From positions 1,178,001-1,242,000 of the forward strand of contig NZ_CP176395.1 in the NCBI RefSeq assembly GCF_046244365.1: a DNA stretch of 64,000 nucleotides, in the 5' to 3' direction. The stretch is from Paenibacillus_V sp046244365 (GTDB lineage: Bacteria; Bacillota; Bacilli; Paenibacillales; NBRC-103111). A program made the position numbers and the translations under genes. The notes beneath the pieces were generated by a model, which searched no databases, was not told where the DNA came from, and was given only the letters and a program-made list of their open reading frames with translations. Below are positions 33,249-43,221 of this stretch, one piece after another. How positions within the stretch are numbered: the first letter of the stretch is position 1; each line of letters opens with the position of its first letter.

Positions 33249-33608
33249 ATGGCAAGAGTAAAAGGCGGGTTTGTCACTCGTCGTCGTCATAAAAAGATTT
33301 TGAAGCTGGCAAAAGGTTATTTCGGTTCGAAGCATCGCCTGTTTAAAACGGCAAATCAGCAAGTGCTGAAATCCCTGATGTACGCATACCGGGATCGCCG
33401 TACGAAAAAACGCGACTTCCGCAAACTGTGGATCGCGCGTATCAACGCTGCAGCACGCATCAACGGCTTGAGCTACAGCAAGTTCATGCACGGCTTGAAG
33501 CTGTCGGGCATCGACGTTAACCGCAAAATTTTGGCTGATCTCGCCGTAACGGATGCGAAAGCATTCGCCGACCTGGCAACGGCAGCTAAAACCAAAGTGA
33601 ACGCTTAA
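33249..33608 (+). CDS. rplT: 50S ribosomal protein L20
   Basis: 119 residues, MARVKGGFVTRRRHKKILKL, with the long basic N-terminal helix and the globular C-terminus (NRKILADLAVTDAKAFADLA). L20 binds 23S rRNA early in 50S assembly and is the repressor of its own operon in Bacillales through the leader upstream of infC. AGGAGG precedes the ATG. Confidence 0.98.
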   Translation: MARVKGGFVTRRRHKKILKLAKGYFGSKHRLFKTANQQVLKSLMYAYRDRRTKKRDFRKLWIARINAAARINGLSYSKFMHGLKLSGIDVNRKILADLAVTDAKAFADLATAAKTKVNA

Positions 33609-33640
33609 TCGCGATTGCACAGCGTCCTTTCGGACGCTTT

Positions 33641-33687
33641 AAAGACCCTCTTGTCCGCTCACAGCGGGCGTGGGGGTCTTTTTTTGC
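33641..33687 (+). terminator. Terminator of the infC operon
   Basis: AAAGACCCTC and GGGGGTCTTTTTTT with the inner pairing GTCCGCT/AGCGGGC, just after rplT. Confidence 0.9.
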
Positions 33688-33689
33688 AA

Positions 33690-33949
33690 TTGGCGCACCT
33701 ACGTTCCGCCTGCCCATGCAGGAGTACATTTATTTTTAGTCCGTGGAATACCTTCTTGCGGCCGGAAATATATAATTACTGGAAGTGAAAATTGTGTGAA
33801 GCGGGGAAATTCCTGCACGGTATCTGCTTTCCAGGGGTTTGACGGTCTCCATTCCACGTCGAAATCGCGGAGAGGATCATTCGGCACCACGTTAAAGGGT
33901 TGACGAACCGCCGTAAACTGCATATAATAATCCTTAATTATTCTTTCTA
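33690..33949. other. Gap between the infC operon and the T-box
   Basis: A 74-codon minus-strand frame (33699-33923) begins ATG after GGATTATTAT, without a ribosome site, and its product is not recognised; I leave it out. The rest probably holds the ilv promoter near 33900-33950 (AT-rich). Nothing else seen. Confidence 0.3.
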
Positions 33950-34290
33950 AACGTTATCGGCAATGACGAGGACGAAGCACTAAGGGCTCTTATGTTCCAG
34001 AGAGTGTTCGGATCAGCTGAAACCGACGCCTTAATCCCTTATTCGCGAGCTCACCTCTGAGCTGTTTCCTTGAACAGCAGACGCAACTGTAATTGCGGCT
34101 GGTCATTAGGGGAAATCGGAGTGGCACACGTTACCGTGCTTTAGGTTGCAGGCAGGCTGTGTGCCGTACTGCATACTTATTAAGGTTATGTGCTGCGAGG
34201 CGCATAACAAATTCGGGTGGTACCACGGAAGCTACATCCCTTTCGTCCCTTCGATGCCTTTTGGCATGCGGGACGGAAGGGATTTTTTAT
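33950..34290 (+). ncRNA. T-box riboswitch of the ilv-leu operon
   Basis: The T-box core GGGTGGTACCACGG sits at 34215-34228, pairing partner of an uncharged tRNA acceptor end, followed by a leader terminator at 34236-34288 (ATCCCTTTCGTCCC against GGGACGGAAGGGAT, then TTTTTT). Stem I begins around 33950 with GACGAGGACGAAGCACT, near the usual AG-bulge region. The operon (ilvB-ilvN-ilvC-leuA) predicts a leucine-sensing specifier; a CTC triplet is present in the stem I region but I have not proved its position. Confidence 0.93.
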
Positions 34291-34356
34291 TTTTTGCCGT
34301 CCGATTGGAAACGCAAGGATCAATGGTTTCGTTAATTTTTGAGGGGAGGGTTCAGG

Positions 34357-36099
34357 ATGAGTGTTCAAAGTCCGACGAAAGTACTGAAAGAAGAACTGAA
34401 AGAGAAACTGATGAAGCCCGATTACATCTCCGGTTCGGAAATTTTGCTTCGCAGCCTGCTGCTGGAAGGTGTAGATTGCGTGTTCGGTTATCCGGGCGGC
34501 GCGGTGCTATTCATCTATGACGCCATGCATGGCAATCCGGATTTCCATCACCTGCTGACCCGCCATGAGCAGGGCGCGATTCATGCGGCTGACGGGTACG
34601 CCAGAACGACAGGAAAGGTGGGCGTCTGTATCGCGACTTCCGGTCCGGGGGCAACCAACCTGGTAACGGGGATTGCGACCGCCTACATGGATTCGGTACC
34701 GCTCGTGGTCATTACCGGAAACGTAGCGACATCATTGATCGGAACCGATGCCTTTCAAGAAGCGGATATCGTCGGCATCACGATGCCGATCACGAAGCAC
34801 AGCTACTTGGTTCGCGACGTCGAGGAGCTGCCGCGGATCATTCACGAAGCGTTCCATATCGCCAACACGGGCCGTAAAGGACCGGTGCTGATCGATATTC
34901 CGAAGGACGTTTCGGCTCACAAAACGACGTTTAAGCCCGTGCAAAGCGTAAGCGTGCGCGGCTATAACCCGACCGTGGATCCGAATAAGCTGCAAGTAGA
35001 CAAAATGCTCAAGCTGATCCAGGAATCCGAGCGTCCGGTCATCCTGGCCGGAGGCGGGGTCGTTTATGCGGATGCTAGCGAGGAGCTTCTGGAGTTCGTC
35101 AACAAAACGCAGATTCCGGTTACGACGACGCTGCTGGGCCTCAGCGGCTTCCCAAGCGGCCACGAGCTGTGGATGGGGATGCCGGGCATGCACGGGACGT
35201 ATACGGCGAACAAGTCGATCCAGAGCGCGGATCTGCTGATCTCGATCGGCGCACGCTTCGACGATCGCGTGACGGGCAAGCTGAGCGGCTTCGCGCCGAA
35301 AGCGAAAATCGTCCATATCGACATCGATCCGGCGGAGATCGGCAAGAACGTCGAAACGCTTATCCCGTGCGTAGGCGACGTCAAGCACGTGCTGCAATAC
35401 GCGAATACGAAAGCACAGCCGGCGAAGTCGGAGGAGTGGATCGCGCAGATTCAAGAAAGCATGCGCCAGTATCCTTACTCCTATAAGGACTCGGAAACCG
35501 AACTGAAGCCGCAATACGTAATCGAGATGATTAACGAAACGACGAAGGGCGACGCGATCGTCACAACGGACGTCGGCCAGCATCAAATGTGGGCGGCCCA
35601 GTATTACCGTTTCAACCGTCCTCGCTCGTGGGTCACATCGGGCGGTCTGGGCACAATGGGCTTCGGCTTCCCGTCGGCGATCGGCGCGCAAATGGGCAAT
35701 CCGGATAAGCTGGTCGTCTCGATCAACGGCGACGGCGGGATGCAGATGTGCTCGCAGGAGCTGGCGATCTGCGCCATCAACAACATTCCGGTCAAGATCG
35801 TCGTCATCAACAACCAGGTGCTCGGCATGGTGCGTCAATGGCAGGAGCTCATTTACGACAACCGTTACAGCCATATCGATTTGGCGGGCAGCCCGGACTT
35901 CGTGAAGCTTGCCGAAGCGTACGGCGTGAAGGGGCTTCGCGCGTCGAACAAGGAAGAGGCGCAGCGCGCATGGCAGGAAGCGATGGATACGCCGGGACCG
36001 GTGCTGGTCGAATTCGTCGTACGCAAGGATGAGAACGTCTATCCGATGGTGGCGCAAGGCAGCACGATCGATGAGATGATCATGGGGGATGCGGAATGA
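34357..36099 (+). CDS. ilvB: Acetolactate synthase, large catalytic subunit
   Basis: 580 residues from ATG 34357, after GGGGAGGG; an ATG six codons upstream overlaps that site. It condenses pyruvate (or 2-ketobutyrate) to acetolactate with ThDP, FAD and Mg, the first common step of valine, leucine and isoleucine synthesis. Motifs: VDCVFGYPGGAVLFIYDA, the ThDP glutamate in RHEQGAIHAADGYAR, and the metal motif GDGGMQMCSQELAICAINNI. Its stop codon overlaps ilvN (ATGA). Controlled by the T-box upstream. Confidence 0.97.
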   Translation: MSVQSPTKVLKEELKEKLMKPDYISGSEILLRSLLLEGVDCVFGYPGGAVLFIYDAMHGNPDFHHLLTRHEQGAIHAADGYARTTGKVGVCIATSGPGATNLVTGIATAYMDSVPLVVITGNVATSLIGTDAFQEADIVGITMPITKHSYLVRDVEELPRIIHEAFHIANTGRKGPVLIDIPKDVSAHKTTFKPVQSVSVRGYNPTVDPNKLQVDKMLKLIQESERPVILAGGGVVYADASEELLEFVNKTQIPVTTTLLGLSGFPSGHELWMGMPGMHGTYTANKSIQSADLLISIGARFDDRVTGKLSGFAPKAKIVHIDIDPAEIGKNVETLIPCVGDVKHVLQYANTKAQPAKSEEWIAQIQESMRQYPYSYKDSETELKPQYVIEMINETTKGDAIVTTDVGQHQMWAAQYYRFNRPRSWVTSGGLGTMGFGFPSAIGAQMGNPDKLVVSINGDGGMQMCSQELAICAINNIPVKIVVINNQVLGMVRQWQELIYDNRYSHIDLAGSPDFVKLAEAYGVKGLRASNKEEAQRAWQEAMDTPGPVLVEFVVRKDENVYPMVAQGSTIDEMIMGDAE

Positions 36100-36578
36100 A
36101 CATGAGAAGACATACGATTTCCGTTCTGGTGAACAACCAGCCGGGCGTGCTGCAACGGGTTTCCGGCCTGTTCGGCCGCCGCGGCTTCAATATCGAGAGC
36201 ATTACGGTAGGCGCTTCGGAGGAGCACGGCTTGTCGCGGATGGTTATCGTGACGACGGGCGACGACCGGACGCTCGAGCAAGTGTCGAAGCAATTGTATA
36301 AGCTCGTCGACGTCATTAAAGTCGTCGACTTGAGCGCCAACCCGATGGTAGCCCGCGAACTCGCGCTGATCAAAATCAGCGCGGTTCCGGCGCAGCGTCC
36401 GGAAATTCTCGGCATCGTCGAGACGTTCCGCGCGGCCGTCGTCGATATCGGGCCGCACTCGCTTGTCGTGCAAGCGGTAGGCGACACGGACAAAATCGAC
36501 GCGATGGCCGAGCTGCTTAAGCCATACGGCATTCGCGAGTTTTCACGCACCGGCGTAACGGCAATGACGCGCGGGTAA
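36096..36578 (+). CDS. ilvN: Acetolactate synthase, regulatory subunit
   Basis: 160 residues with an N-terminal ACT domain (RRHTISVLVNNQPGVLQRVS, then GRRGFNIESITVG) that binds the feedback inhibitor, usually valine, and a C-terminal domain (PAQRPEILGIVETFRAAVVD, GDTDKIDAMAELLKPYGIRE). It activates and confers inhibition on IlvB. Start ATG overlaps the ilvB stop; a second ATG lies two codons on. Translation is coupled. Confidence 0.96.
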   Translation: MNMRRHTISVLVNNQPGVLQRVSGLFGRRGFNIESITVGASEEHGLSRMVIVTTGDDRTLEQVSKQLYKLVDVIKVVDLSANPMVARELALIKISAVPAQRPEILGIVETFRAAVVDIGPHSLVVQAVGDTDKIDAMAELLKPYGIREFSRTGVTAMTRG

Positions 36579-36747
36579 CCCCGCAAACTAGCCATAATAA
36601 ATACGTTATGATTCCCGCGTGAGCGGGGGTTTGAGCGAGCGGCGCGACGGCTTGTCCGCGCAAGGCTCTTCCCGGTAAACGAAAGGCATCGTTCCGTCGT
36701 TCAAACGCCCGCTCACAGGGTTTTAAATCAAAGGAGGATATCATTCC

Positions 36748-37740
<993 letters not shown>

Positions 37741-37879
37741 GACAAGAACTATCCGCATACAGTAATAGGGATGCGGTCTTATAGGTAGGATGCGGGGAAT
37801 ATATCCGAACGCCGATCGCTGGCGGGTGGTATGTTCCCTGCTCTTTAACGAGAGCATAACCAAGCAGGAGGTGACAGGG

Positions 37880-39430
37880 ATGAGGAAGATCTATATTTTC
37901 GATACGACGCTGCGTGACGGGGAGCAATCGCCCGGGGTCAACCTGAATACCCAGGAAAAGGTGGAAATCGGCCTCCAGCTGGAGAAGCTCGGCGTAGACC
38001 GGATCGAAGCCGGTTTTCCTGCGGCGTCTCCAGGAGACTTGGCCGCGGTTAACGCGGTTGCGCGCTCGGTTAAGAACGCTACGATTATCGGCTTGGCGCG
38101 TTCGCGCGAAAAGGATATCGATGCGGTGTACGAAGCGCTTAAGGGTGCGCAGGATCCTTGCCTGCACGTGTTTTTGGCCACCTCGCCCATTCACCGGAAG
38201 CATAAGCTGCGGATGGAGAAGCAGCAAGTATTGGAAACCGCGGAAGCGGCAATCAAATACGCCAAAAAATATTTCAGCAAGATCGAGTTTTCCGCCGAGG
38301 ATGCAGGGCGTACCGAGCTCGATTTTCTCTGCGAAGTAACGGAGCTTGCGATTCGCACCGGCGCTACGGTCGTCAACATTCCGGATACGGTCGGCTACAT
38401 GAATCCTAGCGAGTACGGCAACATTTTCAAGACGCTCAAGGAAAACGTAAAGGGCATCGAGAAAATCCAGCTTAGCGCGCATTGCCACGACGACCTCGGA
38501 ATGGCGACGGCGAACGCGCTGGCCGCTATCCTGAACGGCGCCGATCAAATCGAGGGCACTATCAACGGCATCGGCGAACGCGCGGGCAATACGTCGATCG
38601 AGGAAGTCGTCATGGCTCTCGAAACGAGATCCGAGTTCTTCCAAGCGAAATCGTCCCTGGTGCTGAACGAGATCTACCGTACGAGCCGTTTGGTCAGCAA
38701 GCTGACGGGCATGGTCGTGCCGGGCAACAAGGCGATCGTCGGGGCGAATGCTTTTGCCCACGAATCCGGCATTCACCAAGACGGCATGCTGAAGGAAAAA
38801 ACGACATACGAAATCATGTCGCCGGAAACGATCGGCCTCAAGGAAAGCAAGCTGGTGCTCGGCAAGCACTCCGGACGCCATGCGTTCCGCGAGAAGCTGA
38901 CGGATCTCGGCTATGAGCTGAACGACGAGCAGGTCAACGCGGCGTTCGCGAAGTTCAAGGACTTGGCGGACAAGAAGAAGGACGTATCCGACGAGGATAT
39001 CCGTGCACTGATCGAAGAGAAGCTGGTTTCCACGCCGGATGTATTCGTACTGGAGACGATTCAAGTTTCGTACGGCAACCAATCCGTGCCTTCCGCTACC
39101 GTGCGTATTCATACGGCGGAAGGAAACGTGCTGGAGGAAGCGGCGATCGGCAACGGCTCGGTCGATGCGATCTACAAGGCGATCGACAAGGCGTCGCAGG
39201 AAGAAGTCGAGCTTGACGATTATTCGATCAAGTCGGTTACCCACGGCAAAGACGCTCTCGGTGAAGTGCATGTCGTGCTCAAACAAGGCGACTATTCGGT
39301 TCAAGGCCGCGGCGTCAGCACCGATATTTTGGAAGCGAGCGCCAAAGCGTATATCGATGCGCTGAACAGGCTGATCGACAAGCGCAAGACAGGCTCGACG
39401 CGCCGCGACAGCAGCGTGACACTAATATAA
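37880..39430 (+). CDS. leuA: 2-isopropylmalate synthase
   Basis: 516 residues from ATG 37880 (GGAGGTGA 8 bases upstream; thirty codons of open frame before it are noncoding). Catalytic TIM barrel with IFDTTLRDGEQSPGVNLN, LSAHCHDDLGMATANALAAI (HxH metal ligands) and GTINGIGERAGNTSIEEVV; the C-terminal leucine-binding regulatory domain spans about 390-500 (VFVLETIQVSYGNQSVPSAT). It commits 2-ketoisovalerate to leucine synthesis and is feedback inhibited by leucine. leuB and leuCD are not in this window; a terminator follows at once. Confidence 0.97.
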   Translation: MRKIYIFDTTLRDGEQSPGVNLNTQEKVEIGLQLEKLGVDRIEAGFPAASPGDLAAVNAVARSVKNATIIGLARSREKDIDAVYEALKGAQDPCLHVFLATSPIHRKHKLRMEKQQVLETAEAAIKYAKKYFSKIEFSAEDAGRTELDFLCEVTELAIRTGATVVNIPDTVGYMNPSEYGNIFKTLKENVKGIEKIQLSAHCHDDLGMATANALAAILNGADQIEGTINGIGERAGNTSIEEVVMALETRSEFFQAKSSLVLNEIYRTSRLVSKLTGMVVPGNKAIVGANAFAHESGIHQDGMLKEKTTYEIMSPETIGLKESKLVLGKHSGRHAFREKLTDLGYELNDEQVNAAFAKFKDLADKKKDVSDEDIRALIEEKLVSTPDVFVLETIQVSYGNQSVPSATVRIHTAEGNVLEEAAIGNGSVDAIYKAIDKASQEEVELDDYSIKSVTHGKDALGEVHVVLKQGDYSVQGRGVSTDILEASAKAYIDALNRLIDKRKTGSTRRDSSVTLI

Positions 39431-39436
39431 ACGGTT

Positions 39437-39466
39437 AAGGCTGCCGGGGATCCCGGCAGCCTTTTA
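39437..39466 (+). terminator. Terminator of the ilv-leu operon
   Basis: AAGGCTGCCGGG and CCCGGCAGCCTTTT, directly after leuA. It separates leuA from any further leucine genes. Confidence 0.92.
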
Positions 39467-39661
39467 TTGTAAGTTCTTTCCGCCGGACACCCCCTACTCC
39501 TTTGCAGCAGCGTGTTATAGCCGGCCACTTTCTCATTGCAAGCAGGCTCCCGGAACGCCACGGCAGCCTTTTTGGGATGAGAAAGGGAGAAATCGACAAT
39601 CGCCCGAACATCGGGTACAATGAGCACAAAAAGGACATGGACAAGACGGGGAGGAAGCGCG

Positions 39662-40444
39662 ATGAGCAATCGGTTAACCGGGAAAGTCGTGGTCATTACG
39701 GGGGCATCCAGCGGCATCGGAGCGCTAATGGCGGAAGGTGTAGCACGGGAGGGCGGGATACCCGTCCTGATGGCGAGATCGACGGACAAGCTGGAGCAGG
39801 TGGCCTCCCGCATGAACGGAGAGTTCGGCATCCATCGGCTCGACGTGACATCGACGGAGCAAGTCTATACGGTGATGGAAGCGGTGCTGGCCAAGTACGG
39901 GAAGATCGACGTTCTCGTCAACAACGCGGGCTACGGCGTATTTGAGACGCTCGAGAAAGCGGATTTGGGGACGATTGAGGATATGATGGACGTCAACTAT
40001 ATGGGGACGGTACGCTGCACGAAAGCGGTGCTGCCCGCGATGCTGAAGGCGGGGAGCGGCCATATCGTCAATATCGCGTCGATGGCCGGCAAGATCGGCT
40101 CCGCCAAGTCGAGCGGCTATTCGGCGACGAAGCACGCCGTCCTTGGCTTTACGAACTGTATCAGGCAGGAGCTGCTGCGCTCCGGCATCGCGGTTACGGC
40201 CGTTAATCCCGGGCCGATCGATACGCCTTTCTTCGACCGGGCGGATCCGAGCGGGCAATACGCCAGCAGCGTCAAATGGTTCATGCTGCGTCCCGAACGC
40301 GTGTCGGAGGCTGTCATAACGGCGATCGTCAAGAGGAAGGCGGAGATCGACCTGCCGCTCATGGCGGCGGCAGGTATCCGCTTGTATCAGCTACTCCCGC
40401 GGGTGTTCGACCGGGTAGCCCACAAGATGCTGAACAAAAAGTAA
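39662..40444 (+). CDS. Short-chain dehydrogenase/reductase (SDR)
   Basis: 260 residues from ATG 39662 (GGGGAGGA upstream). Classical SDR: cofactor motif VVITGASSGIGALMAEGVA, INVLVNNAGYGVFE-type NNAG, catalytic SGYSATKHAVLGF (Tyr-x3-Lys) and VNPGPIDTPFF. The basic-free region after the second strand does not settle NADH or NADPH. The substrate is unknown; the protein resembles the YqjQ/DltE group of Bacillus SDRs acting on lipids or sugars. Monocistronic, ended by the hairpin at 40512. Confidence 0.88.
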   Translation: MSNRLTGKVVVITGASSGIGALMAEGVAREGGIPVLMARSTDKLEQVASRMNGEFGIHRLDVTSTEQVYTVMEAVLAKYGKIDVLVNNAGYGVFETLEKADLGTIEDMMDVNYMGTVRCTKAVLPAMLKAGSGHIVNIASMAGKIGSAKSSGYSATKHAVLGFTNCIRQELLRSGIAVTAVNPGPIDTPFFDRADPSGQYASSVKWFMLRPERVSEAVITAIVKRKAEIDLPLMAAAGIRLYQLLPRVFDRVAHKMLNKK

Positions 40445-40511
40445 ATGACTCCGCAAGCGAGGAGGAGTTCAAGCGGACTCGCAGCAGCTTGCAGGGAGTA
40501 GTCCGGCCGGA

Positions 40512-40565
40512 AAAAAACAGGCGCAAACGCAGAGTCTATTCGGACTCGGCATTTGCGCCTGTTTT
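40512..40565 (+). terminator. Terminator of the SDR gene
   Basis: AAACAGGCGCAAA (ending 40526) pairs with TTTGCGCCTGTTTT (40552-40565). The 3' arm lies inside the last codons of the convergent YusU-like gene. Confidence 0.75.
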
Positions 40566-40802
40566 GGCCTTCAGCGCGGCATTCAAATCGCGGATTTCTT
40601 CGAACAATCGGCGAATGTCGGCTTTCCCTTCGGGATGCGTTTGGTTCCAATGGCTGGCCAGGGCGGGCATCGTCTTGTGGATCTGGTTATAGAGGGCCCA
40701 CTTTTTCACTTTCGCGATCATGTCGGGAGAAGTATCGCCGGTCAGCAGCTCCGCGTATTTCTCGAGAAGCGCTTCAAATTGATCGTCCACCGGGTTGCTC
40801 AT
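40536..40802 (-). CDS. YusU-like (DUF2573) small protein
   Basis: 88 residues, MSNPVDDQFEALLEKYAELL, with KVKKWALYNQIHKTMPALAS and HWNQTHPEGKADIRRLFEEI. The pattern fits the DUF2573/YusU family of small helical Bacillus proteins (as I remember it: LLEKYTELLLGE, then a conserved MPxLAxHWN). Function unknown; soluble. AAAGGAG precedes the ATG. The last codons overlap the terminator of the convergent SDR gene. Confidence 0.7.
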   Translation of the reverse strand: MSNPVDDQFEALLEKYAELLTGDTSPDMIAKVKKWALYNQIHKTMPALASHWNQTHPEGKADIRRLFEEIRDLNAALKAKTGANAESE

Positions 40803-41050
40803 CGGGAAGACTCCTTTCTAAAGCCGGATAATGTTTATAGGTATGTATGGGGGCGCGATGCCTTGGGATGCTAGTTACTAGTCTAGCGAACCGCTTAAAG
40901 GATGTCAAAATTGCCTATGCAGGACGTCTTATAACGCAAATTTGCAACTATATGCAATAATCTTGCATAAGAATACTTGCTCTGGCGCAATATTTGGCCT
41001 AATATGGAAATTGATGCCGTCTATGCTTGTCGATTTTTTGGAGGTCTTTT

Positions 41051-41632
41051 ATGCCAAGCCAATTGGTTCTGATGTTCTCATCCGATTTCCATGCGTTTCC
41101 GCTCGCATTGCAGCAGCAAGTATATCACGAGTTCTATAAAATGGTATACCCGATGGTCTACGGTATCGTCAGGGATCACGGGCTTACGGAGGATCTTATC
41201 CAAGAATCGTTTATGCGCGTCATGCGCAAAGCGGATCAGCTCCAGGAAGCGGACAAGCTGGAGTGGTGGTTGAAAGTGCTTACAAGAAACGTGACTCTAA
41301 ACTATTTGCGTAAAATCAAACGGAATCGCGATGAGCTGGAGTCGGAAGGCGTTTTTGTCACGAGAGAAATTGCCAGTACCGCTATGGAGGTGCCGGTCGA
41401 GCAAGAAGTGGAAGCGCGCATGATGAAAGAAGCGATATCCAAATATTTATTCAAGCTAAAGCCGGAGCATAGGCAAATTATCGAGCTGAGGTGGATGCAC
41501 CAGCTCTCCTACAAGGAAATCGGATTGATTCTGAACTTGTCGGAAGAAGTCGTCCGGCAGAAGCTGTTCCGGGCAAGAGAAAGCATTCGGAAGCGTCTGA
41601 AGGAAGATTGGGGAATCGAGCATGGCTCCTGA
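41051..41632 (+). CDS. ECF-type RNA polymerase sigma factor
   Basis: 193 residues from ATG 41051 (TTGGAGG 7 bases upstream). Region 2 is QQQVYHEFYKMVYPMVYGIV and DLIQESFMRVMRKADQLQ; region 4 is KLKPEHRQIIELRWMHQLSY, KEIGLILNLSEEVVRQKLFR and ARESIRKRLKED. It would direct RNA polymerase to a small regulon in response to an envelope or other signal held by the next gene. The following membrane-protein gene starts 11 bases before its stop, the standard sigma/anti-sigma arrangement. Confidence 0.9.
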   Translation: MPSQLVLMFSSDFHAFPLALQQQVYHEFYKMVYPMVYGIVRDHGLTEDLIQESFMRVMRKADQLQEADKLEWWLKVLTRNVTLNYLRKIKRNRDELESEGVFVTREIASTAMEVPVEQEVEARMMKEAISKYLFKLKPEHRQIIELRWMHQLSYKEIGLILNLSEEVVRQKLFRARESIRKRLKEDWGIEHGS

Positions 41633-42413
41633 CAAGTTCGACCGCATGTTCGACGAAGCGTTCGACGCCGCCGTAAGAGAGAGCCAGCGCACCTCCATAC
41701 CTTCTCCCGATCCGTCATGGGAACGTATTCGCCGGCTGCTCGAAGCACAAAAAAAGCGGAGTGCGCTGATACGCAAATTTTCCATGCTGGGAGCGATCGT
41801 CGCTTCGCTGCTGATCGGAGCGCTGCTTTTCGGCCAAGCGCAGGTCACGGACGCTTTTCAGCCGTTTACGAAGTTTTTCAAGGACGATGCGCTTTCTTTC
41901 TTTAAAGGCGTTTCGGAGCCTACGGGCGCCGAAGCGCTGACGGCTCCGCCTCCTACGGAGGAGAACGCTCCGCCCGGGAACGCCGCCGTATCGTCAGGGG
42001 GAAGCGCGGAACAGAAGATTACGGTGTATTCGCTGGAGGAAGCCAAAAAGCTGTCGCGCATCCCCGTATTCCAGCCGGCGTTAGTGCCGGAAGGCTACAA
42101 GCTTTCGTACATTTATTTGTTTATGGATAAAAGCAAGCAAGTATCGAGGGTCTATCAGCGGTACGAGAACGACGAAGGCAAATACTACCGGTTCGAGCAA
42201 ACCAACCAGTCGCTGGATTCATGGCTGACGCATTTTTTTAATAAAGAAAACAGCAAGCTGGAGGATGTTACGATCGGCGATGAGAAGGCCAAAAAAATGA
42301 CAGACCCCAAGGGCAAGCTCACACTGATCTGGACATATGCAGCCGGTACCGTAAGTTTAAGCGGAAATACCGAGAACAGCGTCCTTATGGAGCTTGTCGG
42401 TATAAACAAATAA
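41622..42413 (+). CDS. Membrane protein with DUF4367, probable partner (anti-sigma) of the ECF factor
   Basis: 263 residues. A cytoplasmic N-terminal segment (about 1-48, MAPDKFDRMFDEAFDAAVRE) that would bind the sigma factor, one membrane helix (FSMLGAIVASLLIGALLFGQ, about 53-72), then an extracytoplasmic part with DUF4367 (about 135-260: YSLEEAKKLSRIPVFQPALV, GYKLSYIYLFMDKS). It overlaps the sigma gene by 11 bases, so the two are translated together. The role as anti-sigma is inferred from position and topology; DUF4367 proteins are typical partners in Bacillales. Confidence 0.82.
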   Translation: MAPDKFDRMFDEAFDAAVRESQRTSIPSPDPSWERIRRLLEAQKKRSALIRKFSMLGAIVASLLIGALLFGQAQVTDAFQPFTKFFKDDALSFFKGVSEPTGAEALTAPPPTEENAPPGNAAVSSGGSAEQKITVYSLEEAKKLSRIPVFQPALVPEGYKLSYIYLFMDKSKQVSRVYQRYENDEGKYYRFEQTNQSLDSWLTHFFNKENSKLEDVTIGDEKAKKMTDPKGKLTLIWTYAAGTVSLSGNTENSVLMELVGINK

Positions 42414-42414
42414 A

Positions 42415-42440
42415 CGGGGGAGCCATCCGGCTCCCCCTTG
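42415..42440. terminator. Terminator between the anti-sigma-like gene and the convergent secreted-protein gene
   Basis: GGGGGAGCC/GGCTCCCCC stem directly after the stop codon, followed by a T/C-rich tail (TTGCTTTCTTTTC). Confidence 0.75.
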
Positions 42441-42457
42441 CTTTCTTTTCCCGCAGG

Positions 42458-43000
42458 TTAATTGATAAGACCGGCCGTGCCGGTTACGACGCCTGATTCG
42501 TATGTGCCCAGATGGCTGACGTAATGAAGGCTGACAATGCGGTAGTAGTAGCCCGTGCTGACCGGGACGACTTTGCTGCCCGCGTGATAAGCGGTGTAGT
42601 TGGCGATGTAATAGCCGCTGGTGTCGTAGTTGACCCAGGAGGTTCCGTTCCATCTTTGAAGAGTAAGCTGAACGCCTACCGTCTCCGCATTTACGGTTGA
42701 GAACGTGGCGCCGCTCATGTCGATGCTTCCATTATGCAGGTTGGACAGAAGATTGTTGCCGTCTTCCAAATAAATATGGCTGGGATCAAAGGAAAAAGGT
42801 TGAATGCCGCCGTCCGTACGTTGGGCGGGAGTGCGGATGAGTTTCCCTGCATCCGGATTCTCGGGCGGAGGAGGCGTTAACGCGCCGTTCTCGTATGGAG
42901 CCGAGGGGGCGGAAGCGGAAACCGTAACGGCGGACATCATGCTGATGATGAGCGCTAGCATGAGGATTATTGCTCTTTTGGCGCTTAAAGCTTTCAACAT
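42458..43000 (-). CDS. Exported protein of DUF6147 type
   Basis: 180 residues from ATG 43000 (GGGGAGA 9 bases upstream). Signal peptide (KRAIILMLALIISMMSAVTV then SASA). The mature part has a single beta-rich domain: IYLEDGNNLLSNLHNGSIDM, ATFSTVNAETVGVQLTLQRW, YYRIVSLHYVSHLGTYESGV. The pattern (strand with 'vGV.L.LQRwnGtsW', then 'Gyyyri...h') matches small secreted proteins annotated DUF6147, as far as I recall. It may be cell-surface or matrix associated; no activity known. Confidence 0.7.
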   Translation of the reverse strand: MLKALSAKRAIILMLALIISMMSAVTVSASAPSAPYENGALTPPPPENPDAGKLIRTPAQRTDGGIQPFSFDPSHIYLEDGNNLLSNLHNGSIDMSGATFSTVNAETVGVQLTLQRWNGTSWVNYDTSGYYIANYTAYHAGSKVVPVSTGYYYRIVSLHYVSHLGTYESGVVTGTAGLIN

Positions 43001-43221
43001 AGGTAAATCTCCCCTTTGCAAATGATTTTTATAGGTCTTTCACTGATATAGACAAGCGGCGAATCGACTGTATTACGGTACCATTTGTCAGGTTTTGAAA
43101 TAAATTGAACGAATGTGCGGAATTGGCGGGGCTGGCTTCCGGCGGCATTTGTGATCGGTCGGGCAGTGGCATATAATAGAATCACTTTGACCCCACCGAA
43201 CATAAGGAAAAGAGGATGTAC

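Noticed and set aside
33699..33923. 74-codon minus-strand frame upstream of the T-box
   Set aside because: Has an ATG but no ribosome site, and the sequence is not recognised.
34732..36057. 441-codon minus-strand frame opposite ilvB, and similar long frames opposite leuA, the helicase and the sulfur operon
   Set aside because: Long antisense frames are expected in GC-rich genes with this codon use; the plus-strand genes are unmistakable.
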